Part shown: positions 21,975 to 33,859 of the stretch, one piece after another
Layout: each line of letters opens with the position of its first letter
How positions within the stretch are numbered: the stretch's first letter is position 1
The notes under the pieces: generated by a model
The model's database searches: none
What the model was told of the DNA's origin: nothing
What the model saw: only the letters and a program-made list of their open reading frames with translations
Translations under genes and position numbers: made by a program
Source of the DNA: Palaemon carinicauda
Taxonomy: Eukaryota > Arthropoda > Malacostraca > Decapoda > Palaemonidae
Length of the DNA: 64,000 nucleotides
Reading direction: 5' to 3'
NCBI RefSeq assembly: GCF_036898095.1
Contig: NC_090745.1
Coordinates: forward strand, 87,126,748-87,190,747

Positions 21975-23701
21975 GCCCTTATGTCGGTGATAGAGGGCTG
22001 ACGTGGCATCGGGAAGTTCTTGATGGCCGCCAAACGTTCCTCTGTTAGCTTGTAGGCCTCCCAGCCCAGGTTGAAGCCCACGAAGTCTACTTCCCTTCTG
22101 GCGAATTGGAATTTCTCCGGCTTAAGCGTGATACCCTTGGCTGCGCATGTTTCGAGAAAGTCGTAGGCATGCCAGAAGGCCCCTTCGATGTTGTCGTCGT
22201 AGAGTAAGGTGTCGTCCACGCACTTGTATTTCCTCTGGATGTCCTGGATGGCGTCGTCAAATCGTCTGGTATACGCATCGCCGGCAGAGCAGTGCCCCAT
22301 TGGTGTACGACGGTAACGAAACCTTCCCCAGGGGGTAATGAATGTGGTTAGATCGCGACTTTCTTCGTCTAACTCCACCTGGTGGTATCCCCAGTACGCG
22401 TCCGCCACAGTCTTGAACGTGTGCTTAGGAACCCCGGACACCATGTCGAATGGGGCGGGGGTGTGATGTGTCTCCCGTAGGCAAGATGCGTTGAGGCGCT
22501 GATAGTCGACTGTACGGCATGGCTGTCCTGATTTCTTGGCGACGACCACCATACGGGCGCACCATTTGGTTGGCTGCCCAGCGGGTACCGGTTCTATAAC
22601 GCCACGGGCAACATCTTCTTCGAGCTGGGCCTTCACTTCCTCTTCCCAGTGTTTCGGCACTGATGCTGGGGTATGGCATGCGTAAGGCGTAGTTCCTGGG
22701 AGCAGGTGGATACGGTGCGGTTTCCCCTGCATCACTGTCAGTGGCTTCCTGGCTGTGTTGAATGTTGTCGTAGCGAAATGTTGCAGGAGCCAGGCTTCCA
22801 ACCTGGCCACATGTTCCTCCTGGGGCGGCATGGGTACCTCGGCAGGTCGGGGTGGTACCTGGGCGGCCCGCCTGGCTGTGCCATCGAACAGGCTCACGTG
22901 TGCCACCGCGGGGGAGGGATGGGGGAACTCCTTGGGTATCAGCGTTAAATCCTTGCAAGCGTCCAACGACAGGAAGAGGTGCTTTGCCGACTGCACGAAG
23001 TACACGTCCTGCTCCGTGGTGCGACCTTGCAGGGTGACGTGGCACACGGCAGATCCAAGGCACTTCAGGGGAAGGTTTGCCACATCCCGCAAACCAGCCC
23101 GGGGTGTAAGAGCTGCTGGGCGGACTTGGAGGTGCGATAGCAAGGAGGGCCCAGCCACACATACCTGTGCCCCAGTGTCCGCCACGGCGGTGACTGGCAC
23201 TCGTACTCCTGTATCGTTGTGAACGACTGTCACCTCCACTACTGGGTGGCGGGCGAGGTTGGCGCCTGCAACAAGCACAGCGCTAGACGTAGCACTAGAC
23301 ACATCTGTCGGGGATCCTGCCGATTTTGCCTGTGACTTCCTGCAGCATCTGTAATAGTGGCCCTGCTTGTAGCACCCGTTGCATAAGACGGATTTAGCGG
23401 GGCATGAAGCTCTACCAGAGGCATGGCGCCCACTGCAGTTCCCGCAGGGAGGGGGTGGGGGACCCCTGCCTGTGCCAGCGACGGTTGCACTCGGATGATC
23501 TGTCTCGGGTGTTTCGCTGCCAGCTGCACAAGCAGATTCCCTCCAGTTGCATTGACGTGCAGCGGCGTCGACGCGGGCCGCCTCGTAGGCACAGCACTTG
23601 GCCCTAAGGGCACTAACACTATTGATGTCATTGCTACACTGGTATACATGGCGACGCATAGCCTCATCGCTTAGGCCCACCATTAACTTGGGTAATAACA
23701 T
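21740..23701 (-). CDS. Gypsy-1 nucleocapsid-protease-reverse transcriptase
   Basis: An open 653-codon frame. A Cys/His knuckle comes first (CGNCSGRHASGRASC, then CNGCYKQGHYYRCC), followed by aspartic protease with DTGAQVCVAG and the RT: KWCARMVVVAKKSG, TVADAYWGYHQVEL, PMGHCSAGDAYTRRF and CVDDTLLYDD at the active site. Cys in place of Tyr before VDD is shared with Gypsy-2, so it is normal for this family. The C-terminus runs out of frame near 21770. Upstream, the same frame continues as gag beyond one TAG codon at 23726-23728. Confidence 0.85.
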   Translation of the reverse strand: MLLPKLMVGLSDEAMRRHVYQCSNDINSVSALRAKCCAYEAARVDAAARQCNWRESACAAGSETPETDHPSATVAGTGRGPPPPPCGNCSGRHASGRASCPAKSVLCNGCYKQGHYYRCCRKSQAKSAGSPTDVSSATSSAVLVAGANLARHPVVEVTVVHNDTGVRVPVTAVADTGAQVCVAGPSLLSHLQVRPAALTPRAGLRDVANLPLKCLGSAVCHVTLQGRTTEQDVYFVQSAKHLFLSLDACKDLTLIPKEFPHPSPAVAHVSLFDGTARRAAQVPPRPAEVPMPPQEEHVARLEAWLLQHFATTTFNTARKPLTVMQGKPHRIHLLPGTTPYACHTPASVPKHWEEEVKAQLEEDVARGVIEPVPAGQPTKWCARMVVVAKKSGQPCRTVDYQRLNASCLRETHHTPAPFDMVSGVPKHTFKTVADAYWGYHQVELDEESRDLTTFITPWGRFRYRRTPMGHCSAGDAYTRRFDDAIQDIQRKYKCVDDTLLYDDNIEGAFWHAYDFLETCAAKGITLKPEKFQFARREVDFVGFNLGWEAYKLTEERLAAIKNFPMPRQPSITDIRAWYGFVNQLAPSLATAPIMNPFRELLKKPTGKAVYWDEALRTKFHHAQDMICQLAKDGLAYYDRSRPQQRSPPGVKKA

Positions 23702-23725
23702 ATATTCAGCCAGATTACACTGACA

Positions 23726-24283
23726 CTAAGGGCACTGGAAATTGCAATCGGTGGCCTTCTGAGAACACTTTAAAAAGTAATCACTGACACTTTCTCCTGG
23801 GCCTTGTACCGCGTTAAAAAACTCTGACCATAACACAGCACGGTTTGTAGAACGCAACACAATATCGCGAATAAAGTCCATGGCTTCTGTAGCGGTGAGG
23901 TTGCTCCATTCCTGTGATGTGAATCTGGCGTCCAGCGCCCGTTGCAGAGGGGGTGTGCAGTATAGCCTGATGTGGTGGACGACCTCGTGGGGCGGTAGTC
24001 TGCACAGTTCGATCCAGCATTCCATCGACCTCCTCCAGGACCTGAATGCGGCGGGCTTCAGCTCAATTTCGCACTTCTCCGGGGCTGCAGGCGTGGGGAC
24101 ACGAGGTGCAGGGGTAGCATGTGTCGTAAGCCGGTCACGGAGAACGTTGATCATATGTTGCTGTGCCGCCATGGCTTGCCTGGCTTCTTGCAGGGCAGGG
24201 ACAAGCCCACGGGGGACGACGGGGCGTGCGGCCCTTGGGGTGGACTGCATTGAGCGGCGCTGGAAGGGCATGGTGAGGGTCAC
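23726..24283 (-). CDS. Gypsy-1 gag
   Basis: 185 codons from ATG 24283, ending at TAG 23726-23728. Contains a helical, Gln/Arg-rich N-terminus and a capsid-like stretch (FRSWRRSMECWIELCRLPP, then SVSDYFLKCSQKA). It is in the same frame as the protease-RT ORF, so the TAG is either a nonsense change or a readthrough site. The position inside the capsid region favours nonsense. Confidence 0.75.
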   Translation of the reverse strand: MTLTMPFQRRSMQSTPRAARPVVPRGLVPALQEARQAMAAQQHMINVLRDRLTTHATPAPRVPTPAAPEKCEIELKPAAFRSWRRSMECWIELCRLPPHEVVHHIRLYCTPPLQRALDARFTSQEWSNLTATEAMDFIRDIVLRSTNRAVLWSEFFNAVQGPGESVSDYFLKCSQKATDCNFQCP

Positions 24284-24308
24284 GTTGGTCCTTGTTGGTC
24301 ACTGCGCC

Positions 24309-24474
24309 ATATTGGATGTCAAGGTAGGACAAGAGACACACGATGGTGGAGACATGTAGTTTAATGCGTCCTCAGATACAGACTGACTCGGTTGCTCTCT
24401 GCAACCGGCACCGTGCCACTCACTTGGCGCCTGCTCGCCATGGGAAAACATATCTTATTGCAGGTACTCCATCA
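24309..24474 (-). repeat. Gypsy-1 5' LTR
   Basis: 166 bp; see the 3' LTR. Directly inside it on the minus strand is GGCGCAGTGACC, a candidate primer-binding site. Confidence 0.92.
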
Positions 24475-24749
24475 GTAACTAACTGGGTCATTGAATTTAA
24501 AATAGAAAATCTTCACTGAACAGTCTGATAGTTCTGTAAATCATACTGATAAATGAATGTAATGAGGATGGTAATACGACATCTAATCTAAAAACAGGTT
24601 GATCAAATATTCTTCAAACTAGTCAAGTTATACAAAGCAATAATTACACTAATAAAAGTAATGCAATGTCTGATATAATATCCGGTCGATCGAGCATTCT
24701 ACAACATTGGACATAGACATGTTAATCTTGAGATGAAAAATCATAGTCT

Positions 24750-26403
24750 TCATGCCATTTGGGCGTTTTGACAGTCCTGGATGGCCGGCCCACGGCGAGA
24801 CCAATTGGTGGGATGGGATTTGCTAGTCGGGGTGGAGCGGCTGGCGTTGAAGGTCTGACACGACTTGGTGTTGCTGGTGGGGGTAGTGGAGTTTAGTCGT
24901 TCGGCGTTGTGTATAAGCTGGTGAGTGTGGTTGGCTGGCTTTACAGGCGTGAGTGGGGGAGGTTGATCAACTGATGTTGGGTAATGTCGGTCAGCCAGCA
25001 GTTGTGGTTGGTCAGCAGGCGGGTCCGGCAGTGTTGGTACGTGTCGGTTAGTCTCCTTCAGCTTGGTCGGGGCCACGCTTGCGGGTGGTTGAAGGGGTAT
25101 GCCACCACAGGTTATGTTTTGCGGCTCTGTCGGGGTCGTGACTGGTGGGAACTTTCTCAGGAATTTCCGGTTGCGCAGCGATACTCGGCCCGAACCATCA
25201 ACCTTTACCACGTACTGGTCGTACTGCCTTACTTCGACGACTGTCCCGGTCCTGTCCCATTTGGTGGGATGTGGGCCGGTTTGATTTTGGATGCGAACAT
25301 AGTCACCAACCCGTAGGGGTGGCAGACGGTGAGTGTGCTGTGACCAAGTGTCCATCATGCGAACATGGCGCTTGTGTAGTGCTTCTTCCCTGGATGTCAG
25401 GGTTTCGTGCCATGTGGTGTGGGGGTTGTACTTCCCAGGAAGGATAGGGATGAGATCACGGATCGGGTGATCGAAGACGCACATGGCTGGGGAGATCCTG
25501 GTGACTGGGTCTGGAGTGTTCCTGTACTGGAGGACTGCTTTCTGAACGGCATTTGTGTCCAGGTCTCCATTTGTCCCCGTGGTGTTAGTAATCAGGCGCT
25601 TCATCGTTTTCACTCCGATTTCCGCTCTGCAATTGCTGTGTGGAAATGCTACTGACGACAGTCGGCGGTGGACACCCCAGTCTCTCTAGAACCCACGTGT
25701 TTCGGTTGCCATGAATTCTGGCCCACCATCGCTGGCAAGTTCCTCAGGAATTCTGTACGTGACGAATGCATGGCTCAGGTTGTTAATTAGTCCTTTGGCA
25801 CCACTGGTAGACTTTGATATAAGTGGCCAGTTTGAGTATCGGTCCACAATTACCAGGTAGTGGGCGCCCTTGTGAGTGAAGTAGTCGGCACACATCGACT
25901 GGAATGGGTAAACAGGCAAGATGGGTGGGGTAGGGGGGGGCGGATGGTTGGGAGGGGGCCATGCGGTGGCAATCCTCACAGTTATCTCTAGTCACCTGTA
26001 TGTCTGCGGTAATGCCTGGCCAGTACACTGATGCCTCTGCACGAGCAGTCATCATGAAAATGCCCTGATGTGCTGAATGTAATGCGGATAGGACACCCTG
26101 GTGCGAGCACGTGGGGACAATAACACGATCTTTGAACAATGTGACACCGTCGAAGGTGGTGAGCTCGTTCCGTAGGTGGTAGTACGCACGGTGTGGCATG
26201 TCATCTTTTGACGTCGGTAACCCATGTTCGATGAGCTCTGTGAGCGCGTGAAGGGCGGGATCGCTTGTTGTAGATTCCCGTACATGGTCCCAGGTGACCG
26301 CTGGAAGGGAATCTAGGGCTGTGAGGTATGCGGGCTCTTCAATCGTGCATGCGGCGTCAATGACCTCAGAAGTCAGGATGCCTGAAAACTTTAAATCAAT
26401 CAA
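24750..26403 (-). pseudogene. Gypsy-2 integrase (frameshifted)
   Basis: Zinc module with HSAHQG and CEDCHRMAPS (about 26070-25960), then a frameshift near 25940. The core has SMCADYF and ASDGGPEF (catalytic Asp pair) and, in the frame that continues at about 25640, AEIGVKTMKRL (Glu). The C-terminal module has KWDRTGTVVEVRQY and VDGSGRVSLRNRK, followed by a Pro-rich tail ending at 24750. A TGA/TAG-bearing stretch near 25680 separates the two parts. Confidence 0.8.
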
Positions 26404-26419
26404 TCAATCAATCAATCGT
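26352..26419. repeat. Tiny retroposed 3' end with (AATC)n tail
   Basis: About 60 bp (CAGGATGCCTGAAAAC, then AATC units) lies between two copies of TCAATCGTGCATG (26339 and about 26413), which look like a target duplication. It interrupts Gypsy-2 between RNase H and integrase. Confidence 0.6.
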
Positions 26420-27760
26420 GCATGTGTCACAGTCCCTCATGCGTATGCCAGAAAGGATATCGTGGTGGACCGACGGTATGGAGTGGTCGCAGACTGATGC
26501 ATTGTCGTCAGGGAGATACAGTTTTTCTGGGTTGGTGTCGCCTCTTGGATGACGTGAAATGGCGTCAGCTGCTTTGTTGCGCCTTCCTGGCACGTATACG
26601 ATGCGGAAGCGGTAGCGCAGTGTCTTCTCCTTTAGGTTGCGCAGGCGGAGATTCGGGATGTCATCCAGGGATCGGTTCCCCAACACCTTTAATAGTGGCT
26701 TGTGATCTACCCCAATGACCAGGTTTGAGCAGCCGAGGACAAAGTAGCGTGATTTGTCAAGGGCATTGGCTACCGCCAGGGCTTCCCTCTCTATCGCGGC
26801 TTACCTAGATTCGGCTGGGTGAGTGAAACGACTCCCGACTAGGGTCACCTTCCAACCGTCGCGGCAGCAGAATGGCTTGTCTGTTGGGCATTGGCAATGT
26901 TTTTGGTACAGCCAGAACCCGATACCTTCTTTAGACCAATCGGTTGCAAGGCATGTCGACTTGGTTTTGTCAAAGATGCGCACCCCATTGGTAATTTCAT
27001 CCACAATGGCCTCTTTAGATGCTTGGTATGCGCTTTCAAGATCGTTGGTCCACATAAATGCCTTGTCGGGTTTCAGTAGCTCGCGGAATGGGAGCATGCG
27101 CTCAGCCATACTGAAAGCATAAGACACTTGGTTTACTAGGCCAAACCACGATCGAGCGTCGGTAATGTTCTTCGGGCGTGGGAAGTCTGATATTGCCTGC
27201 AGGTATTTCGCACAAGGGCGCACACTGTCCATTGAGATGGTGAAGCCGGCGAATTCTACCTCGCGACAGCCAAACAAAAATTTGTCGGGATTGAGGGTGA
27301 TGCCGTTTCTCCCGCAGAAGTCGAGCAAGGTGGCTGCCTGGTAGAAGCTTTCCTCAATAGTGTCGACCCACAGTAATGTGTCATCAACGCATTTCGTCAT
27401 GTCACGGACGTCGGATACTATCTCATCATATTGCCTTGAGTAGCCATCGCCTGACGCGGCATAGCCTTGTGGGGCGACACAGTATCGATATCTGCCCCAG
27501 GGTATGATAAAGGTGGTCATGTGGCGGTCATCCTTGTGCAGTGGTACACTGTGGTATCCATTCCAGACACAATGGGCCTGATGAAAGGGCGATTGGGTGT
27601 GGTGTGTTTCGCGAGTGGCATGAGCATTTAGAGCCTGAAGGTCTACCGTCCTTCTAGGCTTGCCCGTCTTCTTGGCGCAGACTACCATTCTATGGCACCA
27701 TGTCACCGGCTCTCCTACGGGCACTGGCTCGATAACTCCCATTTTGACGTCTTGGTCCAC
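26408..27760 (-). pseudogene. Gypsy-2 reverse transcriptase and RNase H
   Basis: RT with VTWCHRMVVCAKKTGKPR, APQGYAASGDGYSRQY and CVDDTLLWVD. RNase H has CLATDWSKEGIGFW with the catalytic Asp intact, then RNKAADAISRHP. A break lies near 26800 (HPAESR followed by a stop), and the remainder continues at 26686-26408. N-terminal residues of RT are fused to the gag remnant by a deletion. Confidence 0.83.
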
Positions 27761-28301
27761 ATATGCACCTCCTGACGTATTTGTATGTGTTTGCTTGGGC
27801 CTTCACGCGGGGATGAAATGCCCGTATCAGTTCCTCGCGGCCCTGTCGCATGTTTGAGAGAGCGGCCCGCGCCACCATTGCGTTCTCTCTGCGCACCGCG
27901 AGGGCTTTTATCGCACTGAGCACCGCATCCTCCAATTCGCCTACCAGGCTCCTCCCCGCGGCGCTGGTGATGTCCTTGCGTAGGCTCTCCTCACAACATT
28001 CAAGGAGCTGTATCACAACATCATCGCCTTCGAGCCCGGTTCCCTTGCGGTATTCGCCCCAGCGAGTTAGGAAATAGTCCCACTCCCCACTCATGCTGGC
28101 CGCTGATATCGTTGGGCGCTTGAGTTTTTCAACCTTGGTGCTTGGCGGGTGGTATTGAGCTACTGGGCCCTGGGCATGAGTCGTTGTGTGTGCGTTCAGG
28201 AGCGCTGCGGTAATGATGGGCTCTGTGGATGCCTCAGTACGATATGTGCATCCAGGCACTGGGCAACCAATGCTTTGTGCAGCCATTTTGCTGCTTATCA
28301 C
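27690..28301 (-). pseudogene. Gypsy-2 gag remnant
   Basis: 203 codons. Begins MAAQSIGCPVPGCTY with a C2H2-like motif (CPVPGCTYRT...HTTTH), then a capsid-like EWDYFLTRWGEYRKGT and LLECCEESLRKDI. The C-terminal nucleocapsid and protease are absent; the frame overlaps RT. The role is inferred from position and resemblance to gag of aquatic-invertebrate gypsy elements. Confidence 0.65.
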
Positions 28302-28666
28302 TGTGAATTACCTACTAGGGAATTACTGACAGAGTGGATCAATTTAATCACTGTAAACCATTTGGGTACTACTGACCTTTTGAGTCCTTTTAGCTGTATT
28401 CACATTCTCCACAGGTTTGCGGGTTTGTTCATATCGTCGCGTAGGGACACACAATCAGGTAGATCTAGTAACAGATTTAACTTTAATACACAGCAACACT
28501 GTTCTTGACAATTCCCGGTTCCATTAGATTCAATTCCGTTCACTTTTGTTATGGCCACGTTTTGTTTACCCTCGGCTGGCACTAGTCCCCACATTATCAC
28601 TCAGCTCGTCGCATCACTTACAATAATGTCATTTAACAATGACTTCTCCCTCGGATCGTTTGTACA
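28302..28666 (-). other. Gypsy-2 leader or non-coding flank
   Basis: No ORF with a domain. Lies between gag and the right direct repeat, so probably the untranslated leader. Confidence 0.4.
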
Positions 28667-28753
28667 TAAATGGGAATGATTTCCATTTATATTTGGCATA
28701 TAAACAATGTACAGACGAGCTACAAGGCGTTCGTAAGTCATGGTTCTCTAATT
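28667..28753. repeat. Direct repeat flanking the nested gypsy block (right copy)
   Basis: See 19346-19474. LINE coding resumes directly after it. Confidence 0.6.
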
Positions 28754-28850
28754 GGAAGGAGAAAGGATTAATGAGGTAGAATCATTTAAGTATTTAGGAA
28801 ATCTGATCTCCAATATCAATGGAATGGACCGAATGAGTATTGTTTAAGTA
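28754..28850 (+). pseudogene. Continuation of the LINE reverse transcriptase
   Basis: Reads ERINEVESFKYLGNLISN, the motif that normally follows the RT thumb in this LINE type, so it completes 18840-19345. It is cut by the (ATT)n array. Confidence 0.75.
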
Positions 28851-28854
28851 AAAG

Positions 28855-30800
<1,946 letters not shown>

Positions 30801-30819
30801 ATTAGACAAAAAAAAAAAA

Positions 30820-31760
30820 AAAAGTAATTGGTTTGGTTAGAAATAGAAGGATAGAAACAGTTGAGGAATATAAATACTTAGGAGAATGGTAGTTAGAAAA
30901 AGAAAACTATAGTCTCAGCATAAACAAAAGGGAAGCAAAAATAGAATACATGGTACAAGAAGTTAGGAAGTATGGAGACGGTAACAGAGTAGGAGATTTG
31001 GCAGTATGAGGCAGTAGTAGTGCCTACAATGTTTGCAAATATTGAGCCATGTGGTGTAATAAAAGAAAACTAAATGAAAGAACTAGAGAGTATAGAGTAC
31101 AAAATTATGAAAGGAATATTTGAATAGGTTGCTACCACACCTTACTTGGGGCTAATAGCTAAATTAGGAATATGGCCACTTGGAAATGAAAAGATGATGC
31201 TATATCATGATATTATAACACCAGATGACAAACGGCTAGTTAAGGAGGTAGTGGAAGATCAAATAAGAGAACTATATGTGGAATGTTGGGGAAAAAAGTA
31301 TCATAGAAATATGCAATAAATATGATACTAAAATAGAAGAAGTAAGAAATTTTAAAAAGAAAGAACTCAAAAAAGAAATAAAAAGTAAAGTGGCAAATTA
31401 AATTAAAAGAAAAGAAAAAGAAAGCAGAGATGACCAAACACGTTTGTGAATAGTAATGATAGAAGAGATTACATAGGAGAACTTGACACCAATGAGGCCG
31501 TAAGGGTTATGAAAACAATGTTAAATATGCTAGAATTAAAAGAAAATTATAGAAACAGGAATGATAAGGAACAGAGGATACTGGTGGGCATATGTTTAAC
31601 TGTAACGAGTTAAGAAAATTTAGAAATAGGGAATCTAGAAACGCTAACCAAAGATGTCTGGTATATTGGAAAGATCCTAGAAGTTAGAAGTAAAAGTATG
31701 CAAGCTGTGCTGTCTGTGTAGGAGGAAGTTAATGATAATGAATTTTCTGCAGATTACAGC
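30820..31760 (+). pseudogene. LINE ORF2 C-terminal region, plus strand
   Basis: Begins after an A-rich run. Reads RRIETVEEYKYLGEW, INKREAKIEYMVQEVRKYG, TMFANIEPC, MKELESIEYKIMKGIFE, TTPYLGLIAKLGIWPL, DDKRLVKEVVEDQIREL, then NSNDRRDYIGELDTNEAVR and KEQRILVGICL. This is the post-RT domain of a LINE polyprotein with stops and frameshifts; the RT core and the Cys-rich motif are missing. It is a different element from the two LINEs before it. Confidence 0.75.
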
Positions 31761-32334
31761 GCTTTGCACCCACTACTCTTCATCTAGTAGTGTGCCCACA
31801 ATCACAGTGTCGTGTAGAGAGCAACGAGGAACCTGGACCCGCAATCACGACGATGTTATGGAGAGAGCAACGAGGAAGCAAAGAACCTGGAAACCAACTT
31901 AACGAAGTCTGGAGGCCTGGACCGAATTCTGTTGGAACTTAAACTATTGGAATTGTAAAATAGTTCATTTAACAGTTTTGGGTATGAATATTTATATTAA
32001 ATTCTGCCGATTTATACTATAGTTAGGCTACTTTGCAACAGTAAATAAAGCTTATTGGTAGTAGAATTTGAGCCCAAAAGCATACAATAACAAATTAATC
32101 TATTTTAAGCTGCGTAGCTCGTCTGAGACTTAAAGTAGATAATTTAGTTATGGCTTTTGTAATCGATTGATTATGAAAAATACTATCGTACATGCATGAA
32201 ATATTAATTTTTCCCAAGTTTGTAGCAGTCTATTGATATCATATAATTTAGTAGTTGGGTTAGGGTGGTCTAAGAGGGGTAATTAGGAAAGACCATGCTA
32301 AAGTGGGATAGGTGAGGTTAGGTTAGAAGGATTT
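31761..32334. other. Non-coding, nothing recognised
   Basis: Contains two near repeats of GGAGAGAGCAACGAGGAA(C/G) at about 31815 and 31860 and an AATAAA at 32043. No ORF. Confidence 0.4.
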
Positions 32335-32575
32335 TACTTAATTCTTTTGGAGCCTTTGTATGTCAGCGGCTAGTTTCTCCCGTGTGAATTAAAAATGGAC
32401 AACTAACCTAAACTTTCCCCCCTAACCTAACTTACAAGCAGAGTCCTTACCTACTTACCTAACTGGGGGGGGGTGGGGGTTGATACCCCCTGCGACCCCC
32501 CTTACATTATCGTACTCTAAGTTAGCCTTAATAATACATACAGGCGGCCGCTATCATACATACACCTCATTCTTT
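32335..32575. repeat. Interspersed repeat, inverted copy of 13600-13845
   Basis: See 13600-13845; shares GAATTAAAAATGGAC, CTAAACTTTCCCCC and AATACATACAGG boxes in inverse order. Confidence 0.7.
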
Positions 32576-33235
32576 TTGTAATTCAAATTCTTAAAAAATT
32601 TCCATAACTTTTGGTGGTTATTAATAATAATTACTTTTTGTCAAGCTGTTACTGAGGAGATAAGAATGCTACAACCTCAATGGTCCCTATAAGGAAAGCA
32701 GCTCCATGCAGAAATTAAACTTAGAATTATAAAATAATAAATGAGGGATTGCTAAAAATAAGATACTGTACATATAAATTAGTATCCTATTGCCGTCTTT
32801 TAATACATCTGCTTAGGTACTTCAGTATTTTTGTTGATTGGTGTGTAAGCAAGCCACAACTCACATAGAAAATGATACTGTGTCTGTTGTCACCCGGACT
32901 TACTTAAGCGTATTTTTGCGGATGTTGGTCCCGCGATAGATCATGAACACTGACTAGTCTTTGTTTGGACAGATTTCACTTTGCTCGCAATCCAATGTTA
33001 TCTGTCTTTTCTGCTCAGGCAAGGGGTACATTAACTGTGGGTGAGAATTTTTGGCTTACAAAAATTCAGTGACCCAACTACCTAAACAGTACCTGATATT
33101 TTTATTTATGCAATATGTTCTGTCCAATTTTTTTTTCGAAATCAACTTTGTCTAACGACCGGTTAAGTAAGGACATGGTGATTTAAGTCATGGGGGCAGC
33201 ATTTATCTTTGTATAACGCCTTACCTAATCTGACC
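32576..33235. other. Non-coding, nothing recognised
   Basis: AT-rich, no domain, no clear repeat. Confidence 0.4.
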
Positions 33236-33487
33236 TTCTTCTTCTTCTTCTTCTTCTTCTTCTTCTTCTTCTTCTTCTTCTTCTTCTTCTTCTTTTCCAT
33301 ACTAGCTGAGCTAGAACCCTAGCTGGAAAAGCAGGCTGCTATAATCTCAAGGGCACCAACAGGTAAAATAGACCAGTGAGAAAAGGAAATAAGGAAACCG
33401 ATAGAATAGTGTACCCTCAAACAAGAGAACTCTGACCTAAGATGATGAAAGACCATGGCATAGAGGTTATGGTACTACCCAAAACTA
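33236..33487. repeat. (CTT)n tract and truncated LINE-3'/SINE-like repeat
   Basis: About 20 CTT units, then TAGCTGAGCTAGAACCCTAG, CTGGAAAAGCAGGCTGCTAT, GAAAGACCATGGCATAGAGG. Same family as 54493-55125 and 60345-61015, truncated at about 190 bp. Confidence 0.82.
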
Positions 33488-33500
33488 TTATTATTATTAT

Positions 33501-33665
33501 TTTTTAAATATTTAACTTAGCCGGTGGATATACATATAGCTAACATCTCCGACGGTCCGGCAGCCGATTCAAAACTCGCGGGCGATCAAGGGGTTGGGTT
33601 GCTGGGTGTACACTAGCGCCACCACTCGCCAGGATACCATCACTATTCCAAAGCTCTTAAGTTCT
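33501..33665 (+). repeat. C 5' inverted terminal repeat
   Basis: Inverted match to 54290-54472, with GGTCCGGCAGCCGATTC and GTACACTAGCGCCACCACTC. Confidence 0.88.
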
Positions 33666-33859
33666 TCTCTGCCGAGTCTGGTGTAAACATTGATTCCTTG
33701 CTCGCGCTAACCTCAAGTTTTCTACAATTGGTGAAGTACTTGTTTATGGTTTATGGCTTTCGCTGTGTTGGTTATTCTTTCGATTGTTCTTGAACCCTTT
33801 TTTGATTTGACTGTTTCTGAACCTTGCTTTGTTTTTTATCTCTCTTTGAACTTTCCAAT

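Larger units (their letters stand above)
19531..24474 (-). mobile_element. Gypsy-1: complete Ty3/gypsy-like LTR retrotransposon, 4.9 kb
   Basis: Minus strand: 5' LTR 24309-24474, gag 24283-23726, protease-RT to 21740, RNase H and integrase 21974 to about 20040, polypurine tract 19697-19709, 3' LTR 19531-19696. Flanked by a 4-bp duplication GTAA (19527-19530 and 24475-24478). The two LTRs differ at one base that I can see, so the insertion is recent, yet the coding region has several disabling changes. Confidence 0.92.
24479..28666 (-). mobile_element. Gypsy-2: decayed Ty3/gypsy-like element
   Basis: Gag (28301-27690), RT/RNase H (27760 to about 26410), integrase (26403-24750), all minus strand, related to Gypsy-1 but diverged. 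The protease region is missing: gag runs almost directly into RT. Gypsy-1 sits in its 3' non-coding region. Flanking direct repeats at 19346-19474 and 28667-28753 may be its LTRs. Confidence 0.75.

Noticed and set aside
22087..23222. Several plus- and minus-strand ORFs of 60-245 codons over Gypsy-1 pol
   Set aside because: Out-of-frame shadows of protease-RT; no independent motif.
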